Part shown: positions 14,921 through 22,126 of the stretch, one piece after another
How the letters are laid out: each line of letters opens with the position of its first letter
How positions within the stretch are numbered: the first letter of the stretch is position 1
NCBI RefSeq assembly: GCF_016428645.1
Contig: NZ_JAELXW010000067.1
Location: 1 to 41,471, forward strand
Length of the DNA: 41,471 bases
From: Glycomyces salinus
GTDB lineage: Bacteria; Actinomycetota; Actinomycetes; Mycobacteriales; Micromonosporaceae
Reading direction: 5' to 3'
Notes under the pieces: model-generated
Told to the model about the DNA's origin: nothing
The model's database searches: none
The model's input: the letters and a program-made list of their open reading frames with translations, nothing else
Translations under genes and position numbers: made by a program

Positions 14921-15547
14921 ATGCCGACACATGCGTCAACCCCCGGACCGCGCGGCGTCGCGCCGTCGACCCGCGACCGCATTCTGGACGCGGCGGCGGC
15001 GATCATGCGCCGTGACGGGCTCGTGCGCGCCACCACCAAGGAGATCGCGCGCGAGGCCGGATGCTCGGAGGCCCTGCTCTACAAGCACTTCCCCGACAAG
15101 CGGGACATCTTCGTGCGGGTGCTGACCGAGCGCTCGCCTCGTCTGGATGCGGCGCGCGAACTGCCCGGCACCGGAACGGTCACAGGCAACCTCGAACGCC
15201 TCGTCGCGGACCTGCTGGCGTTCTACGAGCAGGGCTTCCCGATCGCCGCGTCCCTATTCAGCAGCACTGAGCTGCTGGCGGCGCACCGGGAAGCGATGGC
15301 GGTCCGCGGCGCGGGTCCGCACGGCCCCTCACGCCTCCTCGCCCACTATCTCGGCCAGGAAGTGCGGCTCGGGCGGCTGCCAGATCTCGACACCGACGCC
15401 ATCGCACGCCTGCTCACCGGCGCCGCGCTGCACGAAGCGTTCCTGTCCGCCTACGCCGGTGAACCGATACCTGAGCCCAGTGCGTTCGCTCGTCGCCTTG
15501 TATCCGCACTCGACCTCCCTCGGATTGAAGGCGCCGAATCACGTTGA
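14921..15547 (+). CDS. TetR/AcrR-family transcriptional regulator
   Basis: A 208-residue repressor. The N-terminal DNA-binding domain is STRDRILDAAAAIMRRDGLV followed by the helix-turn-helix ATTKEIAREAGCSEALLYKHF and PDKRDIFVRVL (about residues 18-67). The all-helical C-terminal part (LERLVADLLAFYEQGFPIAA, IARLLTGAALHEAFLSAY) is the ligand-binding and dimerisation domain, with no recognisable ligand signature. It is divergent from the membrane protein at 14273-14869, with a clear palindromic operator between them, so it most likely controls that gene and itself. The family is certain; the ligand is unknown. Confidence 0.95.
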   Translation: MPTHASTPGPRGVAPSTRDRILDAAAAIMRRDGLVRATTKEIAREAGCSEALLYKHFPDKRDIFVRVLTERSPRLDAARELPGTGTVTGNLERLVADLLAFYEQGFPIAASLFSSTELLAAHREAMAVRGAGPHGPSRLLAHYLGQEVRLGRLPDLDTDAIARLLTGAALHEAFLSAYAGEPIPEPSAFARRLVSALDLPRIEGAESR

Positions 15548-15603
15548 ATGAAGCCGCCGAAGCCAGATCGGATCGTCGCTCTACCGGCAACTCCGTGTCG
15601 GGT

Positions 15604-16380
15604 TCAGCGGCGGTGGGCGACCGTTTCCAGGTAGTCGACCGGTAGCACGAAACGGCCGTTCTCGTCGCGGCCGTGGGTCGTGAACAGGTCGGTCAGGTCC
15701 GATACGAGTTCGCCCCAGCGGCCGGTCGGTTCTACCGCCGATCGGATCATGATCCAGGCCGGGTTGCCGTCGGTGATGTCCATGACCGCCTCATCGCGGG
15801 AGGGCCAGATCGTCTTGACCGTCCGCACCGTGAATTCGAGGCGGACCGGCAGGCCCGAGAAGATCTGCTCGACGCCGGTCTCTCGGGTCCACCGTTCGAC
15901 CGGTGAGGATCCGCCGCCCTCGAGGTAGCGGGAGGCGAGCGGCGCCATCTGCCCGAACGCCGACTCGGGTGTCCAGGCCAGCACCGCGATCCGGCCGCCG
16001 GGGCGGCACAGGCGGACCAGTTCGGCCGCCATCGCCTCGGGATCGGGCGCGAACATGCAGCCGAACGCCGAGGCGACCACGTCGAAGGAGGCGTCCTCGA
16101 ACGGCGTTTCCGTCATGTCCGACGCGACCCAGTCGACCGCAGCGTCGGCGGCCTCGGCGCGTCGCCGGGCGAGATCGAGCAGGGCCGGGGCCGCGTCGAG
16201 GCCGGTGGCGTCCGCGCCAGACTTCGCGGCTGCGATGGCCAGCGCCCCGGGACCGCACGCCAGGTCGACTATCGAGTCGCCCTGGGAGACGTGGTCGGCC
16301 ACCAGCCGGACGCTCGCTTCGGCCCAGCGGTCGCCTGCGGAGGCGTAGTCGCCGAGGCTCCACATTTCACCCGGTTCCAT
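15604..16380 (-). CDS. Class I SAM-dependent methyltransferase
   Basis: A 258-residue Methyltransf_11-type enzyme. Motif I is SIVDLACGPGALAIAAA (residues 36-52), with the SAM-binding glycines. GADATGLDAAPALLDLARRR is the acidic motif II. VDWVASDMTETPFEDASFDVV and LVRLCRPGGRIAVLAWTPES are the later conserved strands. The C-terminal part (RWTRETGVEQIFSGLPVRLE) matches the ubiquinone/menaquinone-type methyltransferase subgroup that acts on small molecules. The start has GGAGGGG just upstream. It is convergent with the TetR gene and lies downstream of rpmF with a 78-nt gap. The substrate cannot be inferred from this window. Confidence 0.9.
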   Translation of the reverse strand: MEPGEMWSLGDYASAGDRWAEASVRLVADHVSQGDSIVDLACGPGALAIAAAKSGADATGLDAAPALLDLARRRAEAADAAVDWVASDMTETPFEDASFDVVASAFGCMFAPDPEAMAAELVRLCRPGGRIAVLAWTPESAFGQMAPLASRYLEGGGSSPVERWTRETGVEQIFSGLPVRLEFTVRTVKTIWPSRDEAVMDITDGNPAWIMIRSAVEPTGRWGELVSDLTDLFTTHGRDENGRFVLPVDYLETVAHRR

Positions 16381-16458
16381 CGCCCCTCCGAACCCCTTCC
16401 GCTCCTGTGCAGACGCTACCGGACCCGCGGCGCGGCGTCCGCTCGGTCGACCGGCCGG

Positions 16459-16638
16459 TCACTCGACCTCTCTCACTTGGCGGCCCTTGTACTGGCCGCA
16501 GTGAACGCACAGCTGATGCGGTCGGACCTGCTCCTTGCGCGGGCAGGGGCACGGTTGCAGCGACGGCGCCGCGCCCTTCCACTGCGAGCGTCGGTGCCGG
16601 GTGTTCGAGCGCGAAAGGCGCCGTTTCGGAACTGCCAT
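16459..16638 (-). CDS. rpmF: 50S ribosomal protein L32
   Basis: A 59-residue bL32 protein. The highly conserved start MAVPKRRLSRSNTRHRRSQW fixes both identity and start codon. The C-terminal zinc-ribbon region is LQPCPCPRKEQVRPHQLCVHCGQYKGRQ if read through; its first cysteine pair is CxC (CPC) instead of the usual CxxC, and the second pair is CVHC. Four cysteines remain, so zinc binding is still possible. There is no Shine-Dalgarno sequence. A TATCAT box lies 6 nt before the ATG, suggesting a leaderless mRNA, and a Fur/Zur-like palindrome overlaps that box. Such control is typical of zinc-responsive ribosomal paralogues, although those usually lack the cysteines. Whether the genome has another L32 is unknown. 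Confidence 0.95.
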   Translation of the reverse strand: MAVPKRRLSRSNTRHRRSQWKGAAPSLQPCPCPRKEQVRPHQLCVHCGQYKGRQVREVE

Positions 16639-16644
16639 TATGTT

Positions 16645-16666
16645 ATGATAATGACTATCGTTTTCA
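16645..16666 (-). promoter_or_regulatory. Fur/Zur-like box and -10 upstream of rpmF
   Basis: Positions 16646-16666 read TGATAATGA-CTA-TCGTTTTCA. The 9-bp arms match at 7 of 9 positions and include GATAATGACTATC, close to the GATAATGATTATC core of Fur-family sites. On the minus strand TATCAT (16650-16645) is a plausible -10 six nt before the start codon, so a bound repressor would block transcription. The patch is strikingly AT-rich against its surroundings. I favour Zur because the target is a ribosomal protein, but the sequence alone does not exclude Fur. Confidence 0.6.
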
Positions 16667-16722
16667 ATAATTGCGGCGCCGCTCCCCCATGAGAGGCGCC
16701 CCACACCACTGCCGACGCGCGG

Positions 16723-16758
16723 CGCCGCCGGAGGGTCCGCGAGGGAGCTCCGGCGGCG
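16723..16758 (-). terminator. Terminator of the NlpC/P60-like gene
   Basis: An 11-bp perfect stem (CGCCGCCGGAG / CTCCGGCGGCG) with a 14-nt loop begins about 11 nt after the stop codon of the secreted hydrolase and before rpmF on the same strand. Confidence 0.6.
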
Positions 16759-16769
16759 GCCCCGGCCGG

Positions 16770-17348
16770 TCAGCCGTTCACGATGTTCTTGTACCGGCGG
16801 GGAACGTAGTTCTGCTGCTTGAGGGTGAGGGTGCGGACCCTTATGTGCCGCATGTCCAGCGCGGGGTTGGCCAGATCGTAGATCCAGATGTGGTGATCGC
16901 CGTCCCACTTCTCGAACAGCATCACGTGGTTGTCGTAGGAGTTGACGATGTCGCCCTTCTTGAGGGCGCTCCAAGTGATCTGCCTGGCGATGTTGGGGAG
17001 CGTGCGCGTGCTGAGTCCGGGAGCCTTGATGTGCCAGCACATCGAAATGAAGCCGGAGCAGTCCTTGCGGTAGTAGTGGTTCTTCTCCCGGTCGGAGGCC
17101 GTGGCCCCCATGTCGTACTGGATGTTGCGGTTGTACCAGTTCCTCGCCCGGAGCATCACCGCCGAGCGCTTGATCTTGCCTCTGTACGCGGCCTCGGCGG
17201 GGCTGGCGACGATCAGGGACGGTACGGCCACGGCCGGGGCGACCGCCGCCGCCCGCAGCAGCCAGCGCCGCGACAGGTTCGGTTGCCCGTCCTCATCGGT
17301 CTCTTCGACTTCTTCGGCCGGTTCGGCCGGTTCGTGGTGGAGGACCAT
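16770..17348 (-). CDS. Tat-exported NlpC/P60-like peptidoglycan hydrolase
   Basis: A 192-residue secreted protein. An acidic leader of about 24 residues precedes a twin-arginine signal (SRRWLLRAAAVAPA, Arg27-Arg28) ending SPAEA, so export is probably by Tat. The catalytic core is NlpC/P60-like (CHAP/amidase superfamily). The nucleophile is Cys97 in YYRKDCSGFISMCW, and the likely base is His141 in KKGDIVNSYDNHVMLF, followed by HHIWIYDLANP. These families cut peptide bonds or amides in peptidoglycan stem peptides. It lacks SH3 or other wall-binding domains and is short. The start has AAGGAG 8 nt upstream. No operon partner is seen. Confidence 0.8.
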   Translation of the reverse strand: MVLHHEPAEPAEEVEETDEDGQPNLSRRWLLRAAAVAPAVAVPSLIVASPAEAAYRGKIKRSAVMLRARNWYNRNIQYDMGATASDREKNHYYRKDCSGFISMCWHIKAPGLSTRTLPNIARQITWSALKKGDIVNSYDNHVMLFEKWDGDHHIWIYDLANPALDMRHIRVRTLTLKQQNYVPRRYKNIVNG

Positions 17349-17385
17349 GCTCGACTCCTTGACTCGAGTGCATTGTGGAACTCTT

Positions 17386-17416
17386 GGCCGTTCGCCGCGG
17401 TTCGCGGCGAACGGCC
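17386..17416 (-). terminator. Long perfect hairpin downstream of the XRE-BTAD regulator
   Basis: A perfect 14-bp stem (GGCCGTTCGCCGCG / CGCGGCGAACGGCC) with a 3-nt loop. It lies 107 nt after the stop of the large regulator and 37 nt before the NlpC/P60 start on the same strand. It most likely ends the regulator transcript. It could also form in the NlpC leader. Confidence 0.6.
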
Positions 17417-17523
17417 GATTCACCGATGCTAGGGATCGGCGCTCTAGCGAACCTGGCACCGAAACCCGTACCCGGCCCGTACCCGCCGCCGAATCCGCAG
17501 GGTCCTGGGGACTCACGCCGTGA

Positions 17524-20500
17524 TCAGGCTGCGAACTCCCGCTGGAGCCGCTCGGCCAGGCGGTCCATTCCCGAGGCGCGGTACAGGTCGGCCGCCGCCT
17601 TCGCGGTCGCTGCGGCCGACGCGGGATCGACGTCCGCCTCGCATCGGGCCCGGACCGCGAGCGCCTCGGCTTCGAGGACGCTGAAGCGGCGCTCGCGGGC
17701 GGCGTTCGCCGCCCGCTCCGCGTGCTCGCGCGCACCGGCGGCCTCCCCCAGCTTCAGCAGTGAGGCGGCCGATCCGACGGTCGCGCGCGTGACGAAGAAC
17801 GGGTACTGGGCGGCCATTTCGATGACCTGACCGAACGTGTCCTGGGCCGCCGCGATGTCACCGGTGCACAGTCGCGCTTCGCCCAAGGAGGTCAGCAGAG
17901 CGGCCTGCCCGCGGCGGTCCTGCACGATCGTCGCCAGGTCGAATCCCTGCTCAGCGGCGCTGACCGCGTCGTCCCCGCACCCACGCTGCGCGTGAAGCAT
18001 GCTCAGCTCGTCCAACGCCGCCATCTCGCCGTGCATGTCGGCGGCGCGGCGGTGGCCCTCCAGGGCCGCGCACAGATGCTCCTCGGCGGCTTCCTCGTCG
18101 CCGAGCTGCCGGAGCACCATCCCGAGATTCGAGCGATTGGACAGCAGGGACTTCTGCCGCCGGGTCTTCTGATTGATCCGGAGCGCGGCGGTGAAGTACT
18201 CGACCGCCTCCTTCAGTCGCCCTTGGTCGGCGCACATGGCGCCCAGGCCGTTGAGGGTCACCGCGCGCACGTGCCCCAGCTCGTCGTCGTCGAGTTCGAG
18301 GGCGTGCCTGAAGGACCGCTCGGCCTCTTCCAGCCGCCCCTGCTCGGACAGGACGAGGCCTATGTTGTGCCGCAGATAGGCCGAGGCCCGGTGCCACCCG
18401 CCGGCGTCCGCGAGCCGGGCGCCCTCGGTGTAGTCCTCGAGGGCCTCCTGATGGCGGCCGAGGCTCCACTTCGCCTGTCCGCGGCTCATGAGCATCGCCG
18501 CCACTGCGGACGGCTCGCCCTCGGTCCTGGCAGCGCGCAGGCCCGCGGCCGCCGACCGCAGCCACCGGTCGGACTGCCGGTGGAGGAAGAAGTACCCGCG
18601 CAACTGGTCGGCGATCCTCCAGGCGAGACCGCTGTGGACGGTGGTGTCAATGGCTTCGAGGAGCGCGACCAGCGCGGGCGCCTCCGTGTCCAGCCAGTCC
18701 AGCGCCGCCTCCTGGGTTTCGAACACGGCTTCGCGGTCGTCGCAGGTGCTCCACCTGACCAGCTGCGGGTACACCCATTCCATGGCCGCGGTCACGGTGC
18801 GCAGGCACCACTGGTAGTACCGGTCGCGATCCGCCTCGTACCGCTCGGGGGCGTCCTCGTCGAGCAGGCGGGCGGCGTACAGGCCGAGCAGGTCGTGATA
18901 GCGGAAGCGGTCGGCCGTGTACTGCAGGAGCATGTTGGTGTCGAGCAGTTCGTCGAGGATCAGGTCGGCGTCGGCGGGGTCGACGCCGAGCATCGCGGCC
19001 ACGGCGTCCAATCCGAAGTCGTCCCCCGGATGCAGTGCGCAGAGCCGGAAGGCGCGCTGCGCGGTCTCGCTGAGGTCCTGGTAGCTGAGGTGGAAGCTGG
19101 CGAGGACGCTGGAGGTGCCCGCCGTCAGCTCGCTGAGTCGGCGGCCCTCGTCGCGGAGCCTCCCGGCCAAGTCGGCCGCGGTCCAGGCCCGCCTTCCGGC
19201 CAGCCGGGCTCCCGCTATGCGCAGTGCCAGCGGCAGGTGCCCGCAGGCCGCGGCCAACTGCCTCGCGGCCCGCGGTTCGGCCGCGATCCGCTGTTCGCCG
19301 GCGGTCGCGGCGAGCAGGTCGAGCGCGTCCGCGAACGGCAGCGTGGGGAGGTCGATCACGGTCGCGCCGACCAGGTCGTTCAGGCGCCTGCGCCCGGTGA
19401 CGAGCACGGCGCATGCACCGGGGCCCGGCAGCAGGGGCGCCACCTGCCCGGCGTCTCGGGCGTTGTCGAGGACGACCAGCATGCGACGTCCGGCGAGCTC
19501 GCCGCGCAGCAGCGCGGCGGCCTCGGCCTCGTCGGCGCCGATCCTCCCGCCGGGGACGCCGAGCGCCCGCAGGAACCGCCCGAGCACCTCCATGGGTGTC
19601 AACGGCGCGCCGGTCACACCGTGGAGGTCGGTGTAGAGCTGGCCGTCCGGATAGCGGTCGCGCAGCCGCGAGGCGGCCTGCAGGGCCAGCGCGGTCTTGC
19701 CGACTCCGGCGGGCCCGTTGACGGCGACGATCTGCGCGGGCGTCTCGGATCCGGTCCGCGGCCGGTCGGTCCCGAGCGCCTCGAGGACCTGATGCAGTTC
19801 CCGTTCGCGCCCGACGAAGTCGGGCGGCGGCGACGGAGTCTGCCGGACGGGGGTCTGGCGTCCGTCCCCTTCGGGCTCGGGGTCGGAACGCTCCCGCAGC
19901 GCGCCGCGGTGAGCTCGGCGGAGGCGCTCGCCCGGTTCGATGCCGAGCTGGTCGGCCAGGGCCACGCTCACTCTCGCGAAGGCGGCGAGCGCCTCGGCCC
20001 GGCGTCCGCTCGCCGCGAGGGTCATGACCAGCTCGGCGTGCAGCGGTTCGTGCAGTTCCAACCGGACGGCGAGTTCTCGCAGGCGCGGCAGCACCTGCTC
20101 GCAGTCGCCGAGGTCCCTCGCGGTGGCGGCCCAGGCGCCGAGCATCGCCGCGTACTCCTCGGTCACGGCGACCATCAGCGGATCGCCCCGTAGGGCGTCC
20201 ACATCGGTCTCTCCGCGCCAGAGCCGCGCAGCCGCCTCGAAGCGGCGCAGCCTCTGGTGCGGATCGCTCGCTTCGGCGCCTCGGGAGGCCAGGTCGCGGA
20301 ACTGGGCCAGGTCCAGGCGGTCCGGTGCGACCGAGAGGCGGTATCCGCCGGCCTCGGTGACCAGGACCCGCTCCGAGTCCGGGTCGGGCTGCAGCAGCCG
20401 CCGCAGGCGTCCGATGTAGGTGTGCAGGAGGTTCGCGGCCGATGCCGGTGGCTTCTCTCCCCACAGCAGATCCATCAGCTGGTCCCGCCCCACGACTTCG

Positions 20501-20940
20501 CCCGCCGTGAGCGCGAGTCGCAGGAGGATGGCGTTCTGCTTCGGGGAGTTCAGCGGCACCGGGACGCCGTCGCGCCAGACGGTGAGCGGGCCCAGGACCC
20601 CCAGCGTCGTTCCCTTCCGGGCCGCAGTGGAGGGTTCGACCGGAGCCGCGGCCACCGGTCCGCTCGCCCCGAAGACGGCGCGGAACAGGCGGGCCACGTC
20701 CTGGTCGGGCAGTTCCAGGGCCGCCGCGAGCCCGCGGACCGACTCGCGCCGAGGGCGGCGGCTGCGCCCCTGCTCCATGTCGCGGATCGCGGCCAGGCTG
20801 ACGTCCGACCGCTCGGCGAGGTCCCGCTGCGTCAGCCCGGCCCGCTCGCGGTACTCCTTCAGCACCGCGCCGAATTCGGGCTCCGGCTCCCGCTCACCGG
20901 CGGTCGCAGGTCCCTTCCGCATTCCCGACGGGTTCGACAT
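17524..20940 (-). CDS. AfsR/SARP-like STAND regulator (XRE-BTAD-NB-ARC-TPR)
   Basis: A 1138-residue transcriptional regulator. In order: an XRE helix-turn-helix (about 24-78, RERAGLTQRDLAERSDVSLA); an OmpR-type winged helix (about 110-205, LGVLGPLTVWRDGVPVPLNS, QNAILLRLALTAGEVVGRDQ); a BTAD domain (about 215-355, ending LADQLGIEPGERLRRAH); an NB-ARC NTPase with Walker A GPAGVGKT (409-416) and Walker B MLVVLDNARD; a winged helix; and C-terminal TPR repeats (about 790-1130). AfsR-type proteins switch on secondary-metabolite or developmental genes after ATP-driven assembly. Having two different DNA-binding domains in one chain is a less common arrangement. There is no Shine-Dalgarno, and TAATCT lies 7 nt before the ATG, so the mRNA may be leaderless. 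Targets are unknown. Confidence 0.93.
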   Translation of the reverse strand: MSNPSGMRKGPATAGEREPEPEFGAVLKEYRERAGLTQRDLAERSDVSLAAIRDMEQGRSRRPRRESVRGLAAALELPDQDVARLFRAVFGASGPVAAAPVEPSTAARKGTTLGVLGPLTVWRDGVPVPLNSPKQNAILLRLALTAGEVVGRDQLMDLLWGEKPPASAANLLHTYIGRLRRLLQPDPDSERVLVTEAGGYRLSVAPDRLDLAQFRDLASRGAEASDPHQRLRRFEAAARLWRGETDVDALRGDPLMVAVTEEYAAMLGAWAATARDLGDCEQVLPRLRELAVRLELHEPLHAELVMTLAASGRRAEALAAFARVSVALADQLGIEPGERLRRAHRGALRERSDPEPEGDGRQTPVRQTPSPPPDFVGRERELHQVLEALGTDRPRTGSETPAQIVAVNGPAGVGKTALALQAASRLRDRYPDGQLYTDLHGVTGAPLTPMEVLGRFLRALGVPGGRIGADEAEAAALLRGELAGRRMLVVLDNARDAGQVAPLLPGPGACAVLVTGRRRLNDLVGATVIDLPTLPFADALDLLAATAGEQRIAAEPRAARQLAAACGHLPLALRIAGARLAGRRAWTAADLAGRLRDEGRRLSELTAGTSSVLASFHLSYQDLSETAQRAFRLCALHPGDDFGLDAVAAMLGVDPADADLILDELLDTNMLLQYTADRFRYHDLLGLYAARLLDEDAPERYEADRDRYYQWCLRTVTAAMEWVYPQLVRWSTCDDREAVFETQEAALDWLDTEAPALVALLEAIDTTVHSGLAWRIADQLRGYFFLHRQSDRWLRSAAAGLRAARTEGEPSAVAAMLMSRGQAKWSLGRHQEALEDYTEGARLADAGGWHRASAYLRHNIGLVLSEQGRLEEAERSFRHALELDDDELGHVRAVTLNGLGAMCADQGRLKEAVEYFTAALRINQKTRRQKSLLSNRSNLGMVLRQLGDEEAAEEHLCAALEGHRRAADMHGEMAALDELSMLHAQRGCGDDAVSAAEQGFDLATIVQDRRGQAALLTSLGEARLCTGDIAAAQDTFGQVIEMAAQYPFFVTRATVGSAASLLKLGEAAGAREHAERAANAARERRFSVLEAEALAVRARCEADVDPASAAATAKAAADLYRASGMDRLAERLQREFAA

Positions 20941-20947
20941 GTGCGTC

Positions 20948-20953
20948 AGATTA
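20948..20953 (-). promoter_or_regulatory. Putative -10 for a leaderless regulator mRNA
   Basis: TAATCT on the minus strand ends 7 nt before the ATG of the XRE-BTAD regulator. No purine-rich ribosome site lies between them and no good -35 is visible. Confidence 0.4.
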
Positions 20954-21004
20954 CAACGGGGGCGCTTCCGTCTCCGGGGCCGAGACTTCCGGTGCGGCCG
21001 GCCG

Positions 21005-21988
21005 TCAGGCCGCCAAGGCGGCGAAGACCCGGTCCACCGTTCGCATCACCCGGAGGGTGGCGGCATGGTCGCTCCAGGGATGGGCGCCCAGGCCCTCGGC
21101 CACGGCTTCGGCCGTCGCCCGCAGCATCGGGACGTAGCCCCGGCCCTCGACCATCAACCGCTCGGAGACCGGATCGGCGTTCGGGCGGTGGAGGGTGAAG
21201 CCCGAGGAGCACCAGAAGGCCGGTTCGACCTCGATGCGTCCCCCGGCGCCGCCGATGGAGGCGTTCGTCGGCAGCTGCGACCGGATCGAGGTCGAGCACA
21301 GCGCCTGCTGGCCGCCCTTGTATCCCAGGACCGCCGCCACCTCGGAGTCGACGCCGGAGTCGACGCCGTCGTAGTCGAGCCTGGACCCGGCGGCCATGAC
21401 GGCATCCGGCTCACCGAAGACGAAGTCGGCCAGCGCGAGCGGGTACACGCCCTGGTCCAGCAGGGATCCGCCGGCCCTGCGCGGGTCCCACAGGCGGTGA
21501 TCCGCGTCGGCCGGGGCGGCGAAGCCGAAGCTCGCCTGGAGGGTGCGGGGCTCGCCGATCGCGCCTTCGGCCAGCAGGGCGCCGACGCGGCGGACGACGG
21601 GGTTGAACCGCATCCACATCGCCTCCATAAGGAACAGCCCGCGCTCGTCGGCGATCGCGATGAGCCGCTCGGCCTCGGCCGCGTCGACGGTGAACGCCTT
21701 CTCCAGCAGCACCGGCTTCCCCAGTTCGAGGGCGGCCTTCGCCAGCTCGAAGTGGGAGTCGTGGGTGGAGGCGACGTAGACCAGTTCGACCTCGTCGGCG
21801 GCGAGGAGCCGCTCGACGTCCAGGGCCGCGGGAATCGAGTGGCGAGCGGCGAACGCGGCGGTGCGCTCGGGGTCGCGACCGGCGACGGCGGCCAGTTCGA
21901 CCTCGTCGCACAGCGCGAAGTCCGGCGCGATGGCCTCTCCCATCCATCCGGTGCCGATCATCCCGACGCGAAGGGGCTTGGCATCCAT
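21005..21988 (-). CDS. Gfo/Idh/MocA-family NAD(P)-dependent oxidoreductase
   Basis: A 327-residue sugar or cyclitol dehydrogenase-type enzyme. The N-terminal Rossmann fold has RVGMIGTGWMGEAIAPDF (GxGxxG) and VAGRDPERTAAFAARH. The family motif with the catalytic-site lysine is [20 protein letters not shown] (EKA in place of the common EKP). The C-terminal alpha/beta domain includes LFLMEAMWMRFNPVV, GGSLLDQGVYPLALADFVFG and GYVPMLRATAEAV. MEAMWMRF is typical of the dihydrodiol/glucose-fructose oxidoreductase-like subgroup. The start has TGGAGAA upstream. It lies between two STAND regulators and is divergent from the second, which could control it. The substrate is not predictable. Confidence 0.93.
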   Translation of the reverse strand: MDAKPLRVGMIGTGWMGEAIAPDFALCDEVELAAVAGRDPERTAAFAARHSIPAALDVERLLAADEVELVYVASTHDSHFELAKAALELGKPVLLEKAFTVDAAEAERLIAIADERGLFLMEAMWMRFNPVVRRVGALLAEGAIGEPRTLQASFGFAAPADADHRLWDPRRAGGSLLDQGVYPLALADFVFGEPDAVMAAGSRLDYDGVDSGVDSEVAAVLGYKGGQQALCSTSIRSQLPTNASIGGAGGRIEVEPAFWCSSGFTLHRPNADPVSERLMVEGRGYVPMLRATAEAVAEGLGAHPWSDHAATLRVMRTVDRVFAALAA

Positions 21989-22114
21989 GCGTTCTCCAAT
22001 TCCTGAGGTCGTAGCGGGGTCTGTGAGGCGGTCCTCGCCCCCGGACCACCCTATCGAGCCGGGGTTCCCCGCCGCTCGGAGCGACGAGCCCGGCCGCGCG
22101 GAGCCGGGCGGCAC

Positions 22115-22120
22115 TATCAT
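22115..22120 (+). promoter_or_regulatory. Putative -10 for a leaderless regulator mRNA
   Basis: TATCAT ends 6 nt before the ATG at 22127, placing the expected transcription start at the A of the start codon. No Shine-Dalgarno sequence or -35 is visible. This is a common layout for actinobacterial leaderless genes. Confidence 0.5.
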
Positions 22121-22126
22121 GACCTC

